From contig JAGXHL010000071.1 in NCBI GenBank assembly GCA_024636215.1, positions 1 to 42,817 on the forward strand: a DNA stretch of 42,817 nucleotides, given 5' to 3'. A model generated the notes under the pieces. The model did no database searches. It saw only the letters and a list, made by a program, of their open reading frames with translations, and was not told where the DNA came from. Below are positions 8,542 to 17,690 of this stretch, one piece after another. The translations under genes and the position numbers were made by a program. This DNA is from Deltaproteobacteria bacterium (GTDB lineage: Bacteria > Desulfobacterota > Desulfuromonadia > Desulfuromonadales > BM103). Each line of letters starts with the position of its first letter. Position 1 is the first letter of the stretch.

Positions 8542-8570
8542 ATTAATGCCACTGGAACAAGCCTTGTCAA
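8542..8570 (-). promoter_or_regulatory. probable mqsR-mqsA-secB promoter
   Basis: A consensus -35 TTGACA (8570-8565) is followed after 17 nt by ATTAAT (8547-8542). Transcription would start around 8535, about 15 nt before the first possible mqsR codon, with GGAG between. Confidence 0.55.
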
Positions 8571-8573
8571 GCC

Positions 8574-8598
8574 AAAAAGTATCAAGATGATACTTTTT
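8574..8598. promoter_or_regulatory. palindrome upstream of mqsR promoter (candidate MqsA operator)
   Basis: Perfect 10-bp inverted repeat AAAAAGTATC / GATACTTTTT with a 5-nt spacer, ending 3 bp upstream of the -35 hexamer. Antitoxins of this class repress their own promoter by binding palindromes, so an operator is likely. It does not match the E. coli MqsA site that I recall (AACCT/AGGTT). Confidence 0.45.
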
Positions 8599-8815
8599 AG
8601 TCTGTTTTCACTTGAGTCGTTGCTTTGCAGAAAAACACCATGTAGTCCCGTGGAAGGATATAAGTCATCGTAATCACTTGCAAGACGTTTGGGTCGCTTT
8701 GAACACCAGTGCGTACTGAGCGTATTTTTTTGTGTTTACATTAACCGTACGCTAGGATATCTGCGACAGAAACGAATCCTCTCTCATCCTTCATGAACAA
8801 TCAGGCAGACACGTT

Positions 8816-11512
8816 GTGAATCTTGTTCTGAGTCCTTCAGGCCATTTGCTGACGAGCGACGTCGCCGCACCGGGTGCCGTCGTCAGCGTCGAATCCGAAT
8901 TCCCTGGCGAAGGGAAAATAATCCGGGCCTTTGCGGTTTCCCAAGGCGCGGGGCTCATCGCCCTGGCGGAGGGGAAATCTGTTCCGCACTGGCCGCTTTC
9001 CTGGATCTTCTGGCGCGATTTCGCCAGTCGTTATCTGTTGCTGCTTTGTCAATGCCAGCCGGACGCTGAACGACTGGAACCCTTGCCCGCTCTCGATGCA
9101 GCGACCCTGGCCCAGCTTACTCTGAGCATACCCCCCATGCCTGGCGCAGAATATTGCACCCCCGCTGTTCTAGAGGGGATCTGGCGCGATCTCGACAGTT
9201 GGGTGTTGGCTGAGATAGCCGCAAGCGGAGAAGGAATCGCCGGTTTTTTGCACCAGTATGCACCCCTCTGGCGGCAGGTGGGACGGGTCTGCTTTCACCT
9301 GGCAGAAAACAAACAAGACCCTGAATTCCCCTTTGCCTTCATGGCGACCTACATCCCTCGCCTGGGGAAGAATGCCCGGGCCCAGCATCTTCCCTTGAGT
9401 CAAGCTCTGCATGAATATGCCGGCCGCAACAACCGTGAAGCGCTCCTGCGCCTGTTGGAACCGGTGTACGCAGCGAGTCAGTGCTGCGGCTGGGTAAAGA
9501 CTTTGCTGGAGAGCAACGACATCTATCACCCTCTAGCCTGGACACCGGAGGAGGCTTTTCCGATGCTGAAGGACGTGCCGGCCCTGGAGGCGAGCGGCCT
9601 GGTGGTGCGTCTTCCCGATTGGTGGGAAAAACGTCCCCGCCCCCAGGTGCAGGTGGTGGTCGGCAATCGCCTTGATGGAACACTTTCGGCTCAGGCACTG
9701 CTCGATTTTCGGGTGCAGCTGAGCCTGGATGGCGCTGAGCTGACTGCGGAAGAGGTCACGGCCCTGACTGCGGCCAGGGAAGGGCTGACACTCTTGCGCG
9801 GAAAATGGGTCGAGGTGGATGGCGAAAAGCTCCGCCAGGCCATGGAACAGTGGCAACGGATCGAAGCCGAGGCCGGTGATGGCCTCTCGTTTATGGAAGG
9901 AATGCGGCTGCTGGCCGGCGCACACCGCGATCTGTCCGGTCAGGATCCCACTCTGGATGAAACCGGCTGGGCCTTTGTAGAGGCGGGAAAGCAATTGCGC
10001 GAGTCATTGGCCGGCCTGCGGGAGCCGTCCCGGCTGACTGCTGTGCAGCCCGGAGAGCGCCTGCAGGCGACTTTGCGTCCTTACCAGCAGACCGGCGTTA
10101 ACTGGCTCTGGTTCCTGTCGGAACTGGGCCTGGGCGCCTGCCTGGCCGACGACATGGGGCTGGGCAAGACCATCCAGGTAATTTCCCTGCTGCTGGCGCA
10201 ATCGGGCCGCGTCGAAAAAACCGCTCCCAGCCTTCTGGTCTTGCCGGCTTCACTACTGGCCAACTGGAAGAGTGAGCTCAAGCGCTTTGCGCCGTCGTTA
10301 TCGATTGTCTGTCTGCATCCGGCAGAGCTGGAGCGTGCCGAACTGAAACGGATTGCTGCTGACCCCTCGGCCGCATTGACTTCCGTCGACGCGGTGCTGA
10401 CCACCTACGGCATGTTGCAGCGCCAGGAGTGGCTCAAGGATCTGACCTGGAATCTGATCGTGCTGGACGAAGCGCAGGCGATCAAGAACCCCGGCACCCG
10501 TCAGGCCAGGGCCGTCAAAGCCCTTTCCGGCAGGGCGCGTATCGCTCTGACAGGCACTCCGGTTGAAAATCGGCTTGCCGATCTCTGGTCGCTTTTCGAT
10601 TTCATCTGTCCCGGCCTGCTGGGCAGCGCGCCCCGTTTCAAACGGTTCATCGCGACCCTCGAAAAGAGCGAACCACCATCTTATGCCCCATTGCGCAGCC
10701 TGGTACAGCCCTATATTCTGCGTCGACTCAAGAGCGACCGCAGTATCATCAGCGACCTGCCCGACAAGGTGGAGATGGTGGCCTGGTGCGGTCTCGCCAA
10801 GCTTCAGGCGCGTCTGTACACGCTGGTGGTTAAGGAATTGAGCGATGCGCTCCAGCATCAGCGTGAAGGGATAAAGCGACGAGGCCTGATCCTGGCCGCA
10901 TTGATGCGCTTCAAGCAGATCTGCAATCATCCCGGCCAGGCACTCGGCGATGGTGACTATACAGCGGAGCGCAGCGGCAAGTTTGCACGCTTGCGAGAGT
11001 TGACCGAAGAGATCGCCTCCCGTCAGGAAAAGGTGCTGATTTTTACCCAGTTCAGAGAGATGACTGCACCGCTCGCCACTTTCCTGACCGGCATTTTTGG
11101 CCGTCCCGGCCTGGTGCTGCATGGCGGCACGGCGGTAGCTGAACGCAAAAAGCTGGTCGACCGCTTCCAACAGGAGGATGGGCCGCCGTTCTTTGTACTC
11201 TCCCTCAAAGCCGGGGGTTCTGGTCTCAATCTGACTGCTGCCGGGCATGTTATCCACTTTGACCGTTGGTGAAACCCGGCAGTTGAGAATCAGGCCACCG
11301 ACCGTGCCTTTCGCATCGGTCAGAAAAAGAATGTCATGGTACACAAATTTGTCTGCAAGGGGACCGTAGAGGAGAAGATCGATACCTTGATCACCGCTAA
11401 ATCAGGGTTGGCTGCCGAGCTTTTGGAAGGGGCGGAAACCTTGTTGACCGAGATGGATGACGCCGCGCTGTTGCGCCTGGTGGCCCTCGATCTCGATAAG
11501 ACTGGAATATAA
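8816..11512 (+). pseudogene. SNF2-family DEAD/DEAH helicase with internal TGA
   Basis: From GTG at 8816 the frame encodes a large SNF2 helicase: N-terminal family-specific half, Walker A DDMGLGKT (Lys451), DEAQ box, LTGTPVENRL, and the C-terminal helicase lobe with SLKAGGSGLNLT. A TGA at 11270-11272 (codon 819) falls exactly where the family has the second tryptophan of DRWWNPA. The same frame then continues NPAVENQATDRAFRIGQ (motif VI with the arginine finger) to a TAA at 11510, giving about 898 codons in total. The first product would be an 818-residue protein without motif VI, expected to be inactive. A point mutation (TGG to TGA), a sequence error or read-through are possible. It is paired with the SWIM-domain gene 19 nt downstream, a common partnership. 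Confidence 0.88.
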
Positions 11513-11531
11513 GCAAAAGGAGATCGCAGCG

Positions 11532-12629
11532 ATGCGCTATGATGCCTGGCCGCCTTACGTACCGGTAGCAAAACGTCGGGAGAAGGCGAGAAAACAAGTG
11601 GAAAAACTGAAAAAGAAAGGGCGGGATATCCAGCCGGTGGAACTGGTCGGGCGCAAGATCGCCGTTTCTTTCTGGGGGAAGGGATGGTGCGATCACATGG
11701 AATCGTTCAGCGATTATGCCAATCGCCTGCCACGGGGACGTAGCTATGTTCGCAACGGCTCGGTCTGTCATCTAGCCATTCAACCGGGCAGAATCGAGGC
11801 AATTGTCAGCGGGTCCTCTCTGTACAACGTTGTCGTTAGCATCGCGCCGCTAACGAAAATTAAATGGGACAGGGTGCGAACGGCATGCAGCGGTAGAATC
11901 GGCTCGCTGATCGACCTGCTGCGTGGCAAGCTGGAGCATGGCGTCATGGAAGTCGTTGCGGACCGTCGGGATGGCCTTTTCCCTCTGCCCGGTGAGATGC
12001 AGTTCTCCTGCGACTGTCCCGACTGGGCGGATATGTGCAAGCATGTCGCTGCCGTCCTCTACGGCGCGGGCGCCCGCCTCGACCACTCCCCGGAGCTGCT
12101 TTTCCTCCTGCGCGGGGTAAACCACGAAGAGCTGGTGAATGTCTCGGCGGCGGTTACAAGTGCGGCCGAAGCCGGAAGCTCCCGACGGAGGATAGCCACA
12201 ACCGGCCTGGCTGATGTCTTCGGTATCGACCTGGCCGAACCCGGGGTGGCGTTTCCCTCTGATACTCACGTCACTCCGGCAAGGCAGACAAAGAAGTCAC
12301 CGGTTTCTTCGCCTGGTCGGAATAAACTCACACGCGCGCGGCAAGCACAAGCCAAAACCGTTCCGTTCAAAATCGAAGGGAACCAAAAGCCCTCCACAAG
12401 AATGGCGTTTGCCGAGCTTCTTACCGGTGAGGCCATCCATGCCTGGCGGTTGTCTCTCGGAGAAACCCAGGCAGTCTTTGCCGCCCGCATCGGAGTGACT
12501 GCTGCCAGCATCTGCCAATGGGAGAGTAAGGGGACGTCGCCTCTTAACATGCAGCAGCGCACCCGGTCGAAGCTAGCTCGAGCCTGGGCGAAAGCGCAAC
12601 ACCAGTCAAAACAATTAAGGGATGACTGA
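11532..12629 (+). CDS. SWIM zinc-finger protein with C-terminal HTH
   Basis: 365 residues from ATG 11532, which has AAGGAG 9 nt upstream; an open stretch before it overlaps the helicase end and is not used. The SWIM zinc finger is C160-x-C162 ... C169-x-H171 within FSCDCPDWADMCKHVAAVL. SWIM domains bind nucleic acid or protein, and this family is often encoded beside SNF2 helicases. The middle is low in order and rich in S, K and R (about 225-300). The C-terminus (about 305-350) contains an XRE-like helix-turn-helix, LGETQAVFAARIGVTAASIC, an uncommon addition. The gene probably works with the upstream helicase. Confidence 0.85.
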   Translation: MRYDAWPPYVPVAKRREKARKQVEKLKKKGRDIQPVELVGRKIAVSFWGKGWCDHMESFSDYANRLPRGRSYVRNGSVCHLAIQPGRIEAIVSGSSLYNVVVSIAPLTKIKWDRVRTACSGRIGSLIDLLRGKLEHGVMEVVADRRDGLFPLPGEMQFSCDCPDWADMCKHVAAVLYGAGARLDHSPELLFLLRGVNHEELVNVSAAVTSAAEAGSSRRRIATTGLADVFGIDLAEPGVAFPSDTHVTPARQTKKSPVSSPGRNKLTRARQAQAKTVPFKIEGNQKPSTRMAFAELLTGEAIHAWRLSLGETQAVFAARIGVTAASICQWESKGTSPLNMQQRTRSKLARAWAKAQHQSKQLRDD

Positions 12630-12663
12630 TGCAAGTCGCTTCATTCATAGAGTTTTTCCTGAG

Positions 12664-13230
12664 TTATGACTGTTTGCCCACCGAGAAGGCTTGGCCCAGC
12701 AGCGGTCCGATGCCGTGGTAGCCGCGATGGGCGGTATCGAAAACCAGAGGCTTGATCTTCAGAATATCGGGCAGACCGTCGTCGCCGAGCACGTCGTCTT
12801 CGGCTTTGATATCGACGATTTCGCCGACGAACTGGGTGTGCAGGCCGATTTCGAGGGTATGCAGCAGACGGCATTCCAGAACAAAGGGCAGTTCGGCAGC
12901 ATAAGGGGCATCGACCAGAGTGCTTTTAACAGGAGTCCAGCCGGTTGCAGCAAACTTGTCTGTATCCCGCCCCGAGGCGATGCCGCAGTAATCAGCTTTC
13001 TTCATCTGCCCTTCCGAGGGAACGCCGATAGTAAAGGCCCGCCGCTCGACAATCCCTGCATAGGAATGGGTCGCCTGGCGCAGGGACACGGTTACGCAGG
13101 GCGGCTTGGAACAACAAATGCCTCCCCAGGCGGCATTCATCAGGTTCGGTTTCCCTTCGCGGTCATAGGTCCCAACCAGCAGAACCGGTGTCGGAAAGAG
13201 AAGGGGTTTGGCCCCCAGTGATTGCTTCAT
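12664..13230 (-). CDS. flavin reductase-like (FMN-binding) domain protein
   Basis: 188 residues of the flavin-reductase-like split-barrel family. Visible blocks are PTPVLLVGTYDREGKPNLMNAAW-type N-terminus, the SLRQATHSYAGI segment, AFTIGVPSEGQMKKADYCG and a C-terminal HTQFVGEIVDIKAED. These proteins bind FMN and reduce flavins, or act as flavoredoxins in anaerobes. The physiological electron partner cannot be read from the sequence. AAGGAG sits 6 nt before the ATG. The gene is convergent with the SWIM gene and 48 nt downstream of the TIG-domain gene. Confidence 0.85.
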   Translation of the reverse strand: MKQSLGAKPLLFPTPVLLVGTYDREGKPNLMNAAWGGICCSKPPCVTVSLRQATHSYAGIVERRAFTIGVPSEGQMKKADYCGIASGRDTDKFAATGWTPVKSTLVDAPYAAELPFVLECRLLHTLEIGLHTQFVGEIVDIKAEDDVLGDDGLPDILKIKPLVFDTAHRGYHGIGPLLGQAFSVGKQS

Positions 13231-13278
13231 GACTTGCTCCTTTATGCCTGTTAGCGAGATGCTCTTTTCTCCGCATTT

Positions 13279-14190
13279 TTACGGCAGGTCCGCGTAGTAC
13301 AAATCGGTCTTGTTGCCATCCGGATTGAGGACCATGAATCCCAGGGACTTCTTCTGGGAAACGACTGGATAACGATAGTAGACCATGGTCTGGCAATCGA
13401 GGAAGACCAGTCGATCTTTTTGCGGCGTGATCGCGGACACGCCTGCTGATGCGTCGCGGTTGCGGGCAACGAAGGAGAATTGTCGATAAAACTGACCGGT
13501 CATGCTGTCCTCCGGCTCCTTGACCACCAGAATCGAGCTTGGCAGAAAATTCTTACCACGGATAATCACCTCATAATATTCCAGGAATTCGTCGCCCTGC
13601 TCGATACTGCTGATGTCCGGAATGCTGTTGATCCAGAGCGAATGAGGCAGCGACGTCGCATCGTCCGGATTGCGGACCAGAACGCCATAAACTCCCGGCT
13701 GCCGAAAACCCTGCAGACGCGCTTCGATGCGGTTTGGCTCAACAACATTGGTCGGCACCACCATGTCATTGACCAGCAACACAGCCCCCGGCAGAAAATT
13801 GTGCCCACTGACCTCGAGCTGTTGCCCGTCTTCAAGATGACAGACATCGATGTTGCTCGGATTCAGCTCGGTTATACGGGGAACCGGTGCCATGACTTCG
13901 AATTGAAAGGCTTGCTCCGTGACCGAGGTCTCATCCTGGACTGTCAGGATGTATTGGCCCGGCGGCAGAGAAGGAACCGTGAATTCCAGGCGGTTTTCCA
14001 GGAGGTGCAGCGGGGCGACATAGTGGCTTCCAAGAAAAGGCTGGGTTGCGGATGAGAAAGGCCCGCCGTTGACAGTAACCAGGGTTCCCGGTGCACCGCG
14101 GCTCGGTGCCAGTGAAATGATTTCAAGGGCAAAGGATTGCCCAAAGATCAGGAGGATCAAGAACAGTGTTGCGCAAAGGATCTGTTTCAT
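13279..14190 (-). CDS. exported protein with IPT/TIG-like repeats
   Basis: 303 residues from ATG 14190, chosen because GGAG lies 6 nt upstream; the ATG two codons earlier abuts it. The N-terminus is a signal peptide (hydrophobic ILCATLFLILLIFG, probable cleavage after SFA). Three IPT/TIG immunoglobulin-like beta repeats follow, each beginning with a PxI/IxxLxP element: IISLAPSRGAPGTLVTVNG, RITELNPSNIDV and a third near DISSIEQGDEF. Such domains mediate binding on the cell surface or in the periplasm. No catalytic motif is visible, and the C-terminal part is not recognised. Function unknown. Confidence 0.75.
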   Translation of the reverse strand: MKQILCATLFLILLIFGQSFALEIISLAPSRGAPGTLVTVNGGPFSSATQPFLGSHYVAPLHLLENRLEFTVPSLPPGQYILTVQDETSVTEQAFQFEVMAPVPRITELNPSNIDVCHLEDGQQLEVSGHNFLPGAVLLVNDMVVPTNVVEPNRIEARLQGFRQPGVYGVLVRNPDDATSLPHSLWINSIPDISSIEQGDEFLEYYEVIIRGKNFLPSSILVVKEPEDSMTGQFYRQFSFVARNRDASAGVSAITPQKDRLVFLDCQTMVYYRYPVVSQKKSLGFMVLNPDGNKTDLYYADLP

Positions 14191-14360
14191 CTTCATCTCC
14201 GTAGTGTGCAGATTCTTTATTTTACCAGATCGGCAGCACAAAGAGAGAAGGAGTCGGATTAAGCGTCGCAGCCTGGGATGCGAGTCTTGCAAAAGCGACA
14301 TCCAGGAATGTCTCCCGAAGGCCCGACCTGGCTCTATGGCTTGTTTGTATGCGCGTCAGC

Positions 14361-14816
14361 CTACTTGCTCTGCGCCACCATGTACTCCATCGCAGCTTTG
14401 ACCTCGTCGTCACTCAAGGAAGAGAGTCCGCCCTTGGCAGGCATCATGCCGGCTTCACCCGTGAAGCCGTTGATGGCGTTTTTGTTCAGAGTCTCCATGC
14501 CTTTGGCAATGCGCTCAGCCCAGGCCGCACTGTCGCCGATCTTGGGAGCCCCGGAAATCCCTTCGTCATGGCAGGAACTGCATGCCTGTTTGTAGACCTT
14601 CTCGCCGACAGCCATATCACCATTGGTCATTGATTCGGCCATGGGCATAGCCCCGGAGGGAGGCATTGCCTGCTCAGAGGTCATCAGCGGCTGGACGGGT
14701 TGGACCTGCTGTTGTGGCGCGACAAGAGTTTCTTTGGGCGGTTCCTCTTGTCTATCGCAGGCAGGCAATATCAAAAGGGAAGCCAACAGACCGAAATGCC
14801 AAGCATTTTTTTTCAT
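14361..14816 (-). CDS. c-type cytochrome lipoprotein (cytochrome c5-like)
   Basis: 151 residues. A lipoprotein signal with lipobox LILPAC (Cys20) implies membrane anchoring in the periplasm. A Pro/Gln/Met-rich linker (about 22-65) leads to a monohaem domain with CSSCH (about 80-84). The likely axial methionine is in the GMMPAKGG block, followed by a final helix AAMEYMVAQSK. This is the cytochrome c5/class I pattern, functioning in periplasmic electron transfer. AAGGAG precedes the ATG. No oxidase or reductase partner lies nearby. Confidence 0.9.
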   Translation of the reverse strand: MKKNAWHFGLLASLLILPACDRQEEPPKETLVAPQQQVQPVQPLMTSEQAMPPSGAMPMAESMTNGDMAVGEKVYKQACSSCHDEGISGAPKIGDSAAWAERIAKGMETLNKNAINGFTGEAGMMPAKGGLSSLSDDEVKAAMEYMVAQSK

Positions 14817-15047
14817 TTTCTACTCCTTCTCTGGAAAGATGTTGCGTTGCATAGAAAAACGCACAGGCCAGGATGGCACTTGGCAGGGTAGCCATGTTAA
14901 AAAAGCCTGTTCTTTTTTTGTATGCTTTCATGCTATCCATTTATCGCGTTTTCCGGAAAATACAAGCAGAGCGGCAGGATCAGGGAGAAGGTATGAGGAG
15001 CACCTCTTGACTTTACTTATCATGGATGTCCACCGACCGATAGATCG

Positions 15048-15503
15048 TTAGAGACCGTCCATCAACTCACGCCTTTTTGGCGAAAACCGAATCGCCATGA
15101 TCCGTACGCCCATCAGCGCCACGACCAGGGCAATCGCCAGGCCAACCCGCGCCACTTCGACGTCCATGTACCAGAATCCCATGATTTCGGTGATCACGAC
15201 CACCAGTACGGTGTCGATGATATAGGTGACCTTGACCCGCCCTTCACTGAAGTAGGCCTTGACCGTGCGAAAGAGTTCGACCACGGCCAGAACCATCAAC
15301 ACGTTGACCACCATCTGCTTGAGCGCTTCATGCAAACCGGATCCGGTCAGCATATCTCCGGTGGCGGAAAACAGATCCAGTGCTGTGCGGGCCACGCCGT
15401 AAGCCATGCCGGCAAGAATCACCAGCAGGAGCAGGCTGAGCAGAGCCCTGCAGAGGGTTTCAAAACAGATCCCAGTGACATCTTTTATTGCATCCTTATA
15501 CAT
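15048..15503 (-). CDS. psiE: PsiE-family inner-membrane protein
   Basis: 151 residues with four hydrophobic segments (about 20-40, 60-82, 92-112, 118-136) and the family pattern MVVNVLMVLAVVELFRTV and GFWYMDVEVARVGLAIALV. PsiE proteins are phosphate-starvation-inducible membrane proteins of unknown activity. A strong Pho-box-like array lies about 180-220 bp upstream (15681-15723), consistent with the family name. The long leader between that promoter and the gene has no obvious ORF. Confidence 0.85.
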   Translation of the reverse strand: MYKDAIKDVTGICFETLCRALLSLLLLVILAGMAYGVARTALDLFSATGDMLTGSGLHEALKQMVVNVLMVLAVVELFRTVKAYFSEGRVKVTYIIDTVLVVVITEIMGFWYMDVEVARVGLAIALVVALMGVRIMAIRFSPKRRELMDGL

Positions 15504-15680
15504 ATTTCATCCTTATCCTTTCCTGTTTGTTCAGCAACTGCCACGCCAGCACCACCGGTACGCCTCGCTCAGGGGTTTGACATTCCTGACGGCCGAAGAG
15601 TTGCACAAGCGCCTCTTTTATCGGCAAAGATCCTGTACGTCTGTTGAACATGTCGGGTCCTCCCCTGTTTGGATTTCCTC

Positions 15681-15723
15681 ACTATCAACCAGACGCGTTA
15701 ACCTTGCGTTACTCTCTGGTTAG
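15681..15723 (-). promoter_or_regulatory. Pho box and promoter of psiE
   Basis: On the minus strand three hexamers CTAACC (15723-15718), GTAACG (15712-15707) and TTAACG (15701-15696) follow at exact 11-bp steps. A -10-like GATAGT (15686-15681) comes after 9 bp. This is the PhoB tandem-repeat layout, in which the activator replaces the -35 element. The same 11/11/9 geometry occurs at pstS, phoB and ppk1. Confidence 0.7.
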
Positions 15724-15807
15724 ATGTTGATGGAGATCAACGACTTGCCTGTTTCAAGCCTTTCCAGCTTATTTTGAAACCACAATGCCTGTTGAGCCTC
15801 ATATGAT

Positions 15808-15835
15808 AAGAGCCGCCCCGAACGGGGTGGCTCTT
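15808..15835 (-). terminator. hairpin terminator behind polyP:AMP phosphotransferase gene
   Basis: Stem AGAGCCGCCCCG / CGGGGTGGCTCT with one G-T pair, located about 135 bp past the stop, with only a short T-containing tail on either side. A near-identical hairpin follows the lysine-tailed gene at 17639-17664. Confidence 0.5.
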
Positions 15836-15970
15836 GTGATTTTTCAGACAAACAACAGGATGTCGTTCCTTTTGCGTGATTCCTTGCCCGGTGATTGAAG
15901 CCCCGGGATTTAAGCGAGTTTTCTGGCAACCTCGGTCAGTTGCACGCGTGCTGTCCGCTGAAAGATTTTA

Positions 15971-17455
15971 TCACTGCCGGAAGTGGTTTTCTATGCAACG
16001 GCACAGGGTTTTCAATACCTTGATGCGGGCATAACGCTTGTCGTTGGCGGAGACCAGGACCCACGGCGCGATCTGCGTACTGGTGCGCTCGACCATATCG
16101 CAAACGGCATCTTCGTACTCCTCCCATTTATCACGATTGCGCCAATCCTCTGCGGTAATCTTGAAGCGCTTGAAGGGGGTGGTTTCACGAGCCTTGAAAC
16201 GACGTGATTGTTCTTCTTTACTGATGGCCAGCCAGAACTTGACGACAATGGTGCGGTTGCGAATCAGCTGCTCCTCGAAGTCATTGATCTCGCCATAGGC
16301 GCGCATCCAGTCCTCCTCCCGGCAAAGCCCTTCGACGCGCTCCACGAGGACCCTGCCATACCAGGAGCGATCGAAAATCCGGACCTTCCCCCTGCCGGGA
16401 AGGTGCCGCCAGAAACGCCACAAATAGGGATGCGCCATCTCTTCGTCGGTCGGTGCGGAAACCAGCACGACCTGATACTGACGGGCATCGAGAGCATTAA
16501 TGACCCGGCGTATGCTGCCCCCCTTGCCGGCAGCGTCGTTGCCTTCAAAGACGACGACCACCGACATCCCGGCAAATTTTTTCTTGCGCGACAAACGGTT
16601 TAAACGTCCCTGCCATTTCAGCAGTTTTTTTTGATATGCCTTTTTGCCAAGGCTCGGAGTCAGGTCAAGAGTATTAATGACATTGACTTCGTCGGTTGCC
16701 GGTGTCTCCGGCGGCCCCTGCTGCGACGGAACTGCAACACGGGGCTGCTGCAGGCGATGCTGCAAGGCTTGCAAAAGGGTGTTCGCCACGGTCAGATTGC
16801 GATAACGAAAATCATAACCCTCGACAATAGTCCAGGGTGCATCGGTACAACTCGTCTGACGCAGGGCCCGTTCAGCCACCCGGTGAAATTGTGCATAGTG
16901 CTTGTGATGGTCCCAGTCCGTAGGGGTTACCCGCCAACGGGTTTGCGGGTTTTTCTCGAGGGTCTTAAAACGCTGCTTCTGGAGTTTTTCTGACAGGTGC
17001 AGCCAGAATTTGAGAACCAGAGCCCCCTCGTCAACCAGCATCTTCTCAAAACGACTGATGCGATCAAGGGCCTGGTCGAGTTCCGAGTTATTGATCTGCT
17101 TGTAAACACGCGCCGTAATCGCCTCGCTGTAGAGCGCGTCGAAAAAAATTCCGATTTTGCCCTTGGCAGGCAACGCTCGCCAATATCGCCACATCGGCGG
17201 TCTTTCCCGGTCGACCTCGGTCCGTACGCCAGGGGCATGGGTCTGAATGTGTCGCGGGTCCATCCACTCGTTGAGCATGTGAACCACGTCTCCTTTGCCC
17301 GCGCCGTCCATGCCGGCAATGATGATCACAACTTCGAACCGGCTCGACTCCACCAGATCAAACTGGGCGTCGAGCAGATTTTCACGCAACTTCGGCACCT
17401 GCTCGGCATAGCTTTGTTCGTCGATGACATGGCCCAATTCTGCCGCTTCGAACAT
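15971..17455 (-). CDS. pap: polyphosphate:AMP phosphotransferase (tandem PPK2 domains)
   Basis: 494 residues made of two PPK2 domains, the length and layout of polyphosphate:AMP phosphotransferase, which makes ADP from AMP and polyP in the cytosol. Domain 1 (about 10-235) has Walker A GMDGAGKGD (48-56), but its lid motif is altered to FFDALYSEA. Domain 2 (about 275-494) has GNDAAGKGG (305-313) and an intact DRSWY lid motif (362-366). Catalysis probably resides in domain 2, and a degenerate first domain is common in this class. A proline/glutamine-rich linker joins them. GGGAGG precedes the ATG. It lies 235 bp downstream of the lysine-tailed gene, with a terminator between, so it probably has its own promoter. 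Confidence 0.92.
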   Translation of the reverse strand: MFEAAELGHVIDEQSYAEQVPKLRENLLDAQFDLVESSRFEVVIIIAGMDGAGKGDVVHMLNEWMDPRHIQTHAPGVRTEVDRERPPMWRYWRALPAKGKIGIFFDALYSEAITARVYKQINNSELDQALDRISRFEKMLVDEGALVLKFWLHLSEKLQKQRFKTLEKNPQTRWRVTPTDWDHHKHYAQFHRVAERALRQTSCTDAPWTIVEGYDFRYRNLTVANTLLQALQHRLQQPRVAVPSQQGPPETPATDEVNVINTLDLTPSLGKKAYQKKLLKWQGRLNRLSRKKKFAGMSVVVVFEGNDAAGKGGSIRRVINALDARQYQVVLVSAPTDEEMAHPYLWRFWRHLPGRGKVRIFDRSWYGRVLVERVEGLCREEDWMRAYGEINDFEEQLIRNRTIVVKFWLAISKEEQSRRFKARETTPFKRFKITAEDWRNRDKWEEYEDAVCDMVERTSTQIAPWVLVSANDKRYARIKVLKTLCRCIENHFRQ

Positions 17456-17638
17456 CAGGACCTCCCTTTTAAGAGCACGCTTTTGTTAATTTTATAGAAC
17501 AACGGCATTTTTTCCATTCATGCTTGTCATTATTTTAAAGCGAAGCAGGTCTGGCCTGGATGAGGTGCAATCCGTTTACCGGCGCGATGTTAACAGCATT
17601 GATCCAATCCTCATCGGCCCCGGCGAGCTCTTACGATA

Positions 17639-17664
17639 AGAGCCGCCCTCATCGGGGCGGCTCT
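17639..17664 (-). terminator. hairpin terminator behind lysine-tailed HhH gene
   Basis: Perfect 10-bp stem AGAGCCGCCC / GGGCGGCTCT with a 6-nt loop, starting about 27 bp past the stop, followed by TTATCG. It shares stem and flanks (AAAATTACCAG before, TTATC after, minus strand) with the hairpin at 15808-15835. Confidence 0.55.
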
Positions 17665-17690
17665 GGTAATTTTCCGGTATCCTTCAGAGG

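Larger units (their letters stand above)
15504..15970. other. 467-bp intergenic region: psiE leader, promoter and a terminator
   Basis: No convincing gene. It contains the psiE Pho-box promoter (15681-15723), a hairpin behind the phosphotransferase gene (15808-15835) and otherwise unremarkable sequence. The long psiE leader (about 15504-15675) could hold a small regulatory RNA element, but no riboswitch was recognised. Confidence 0.5.
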
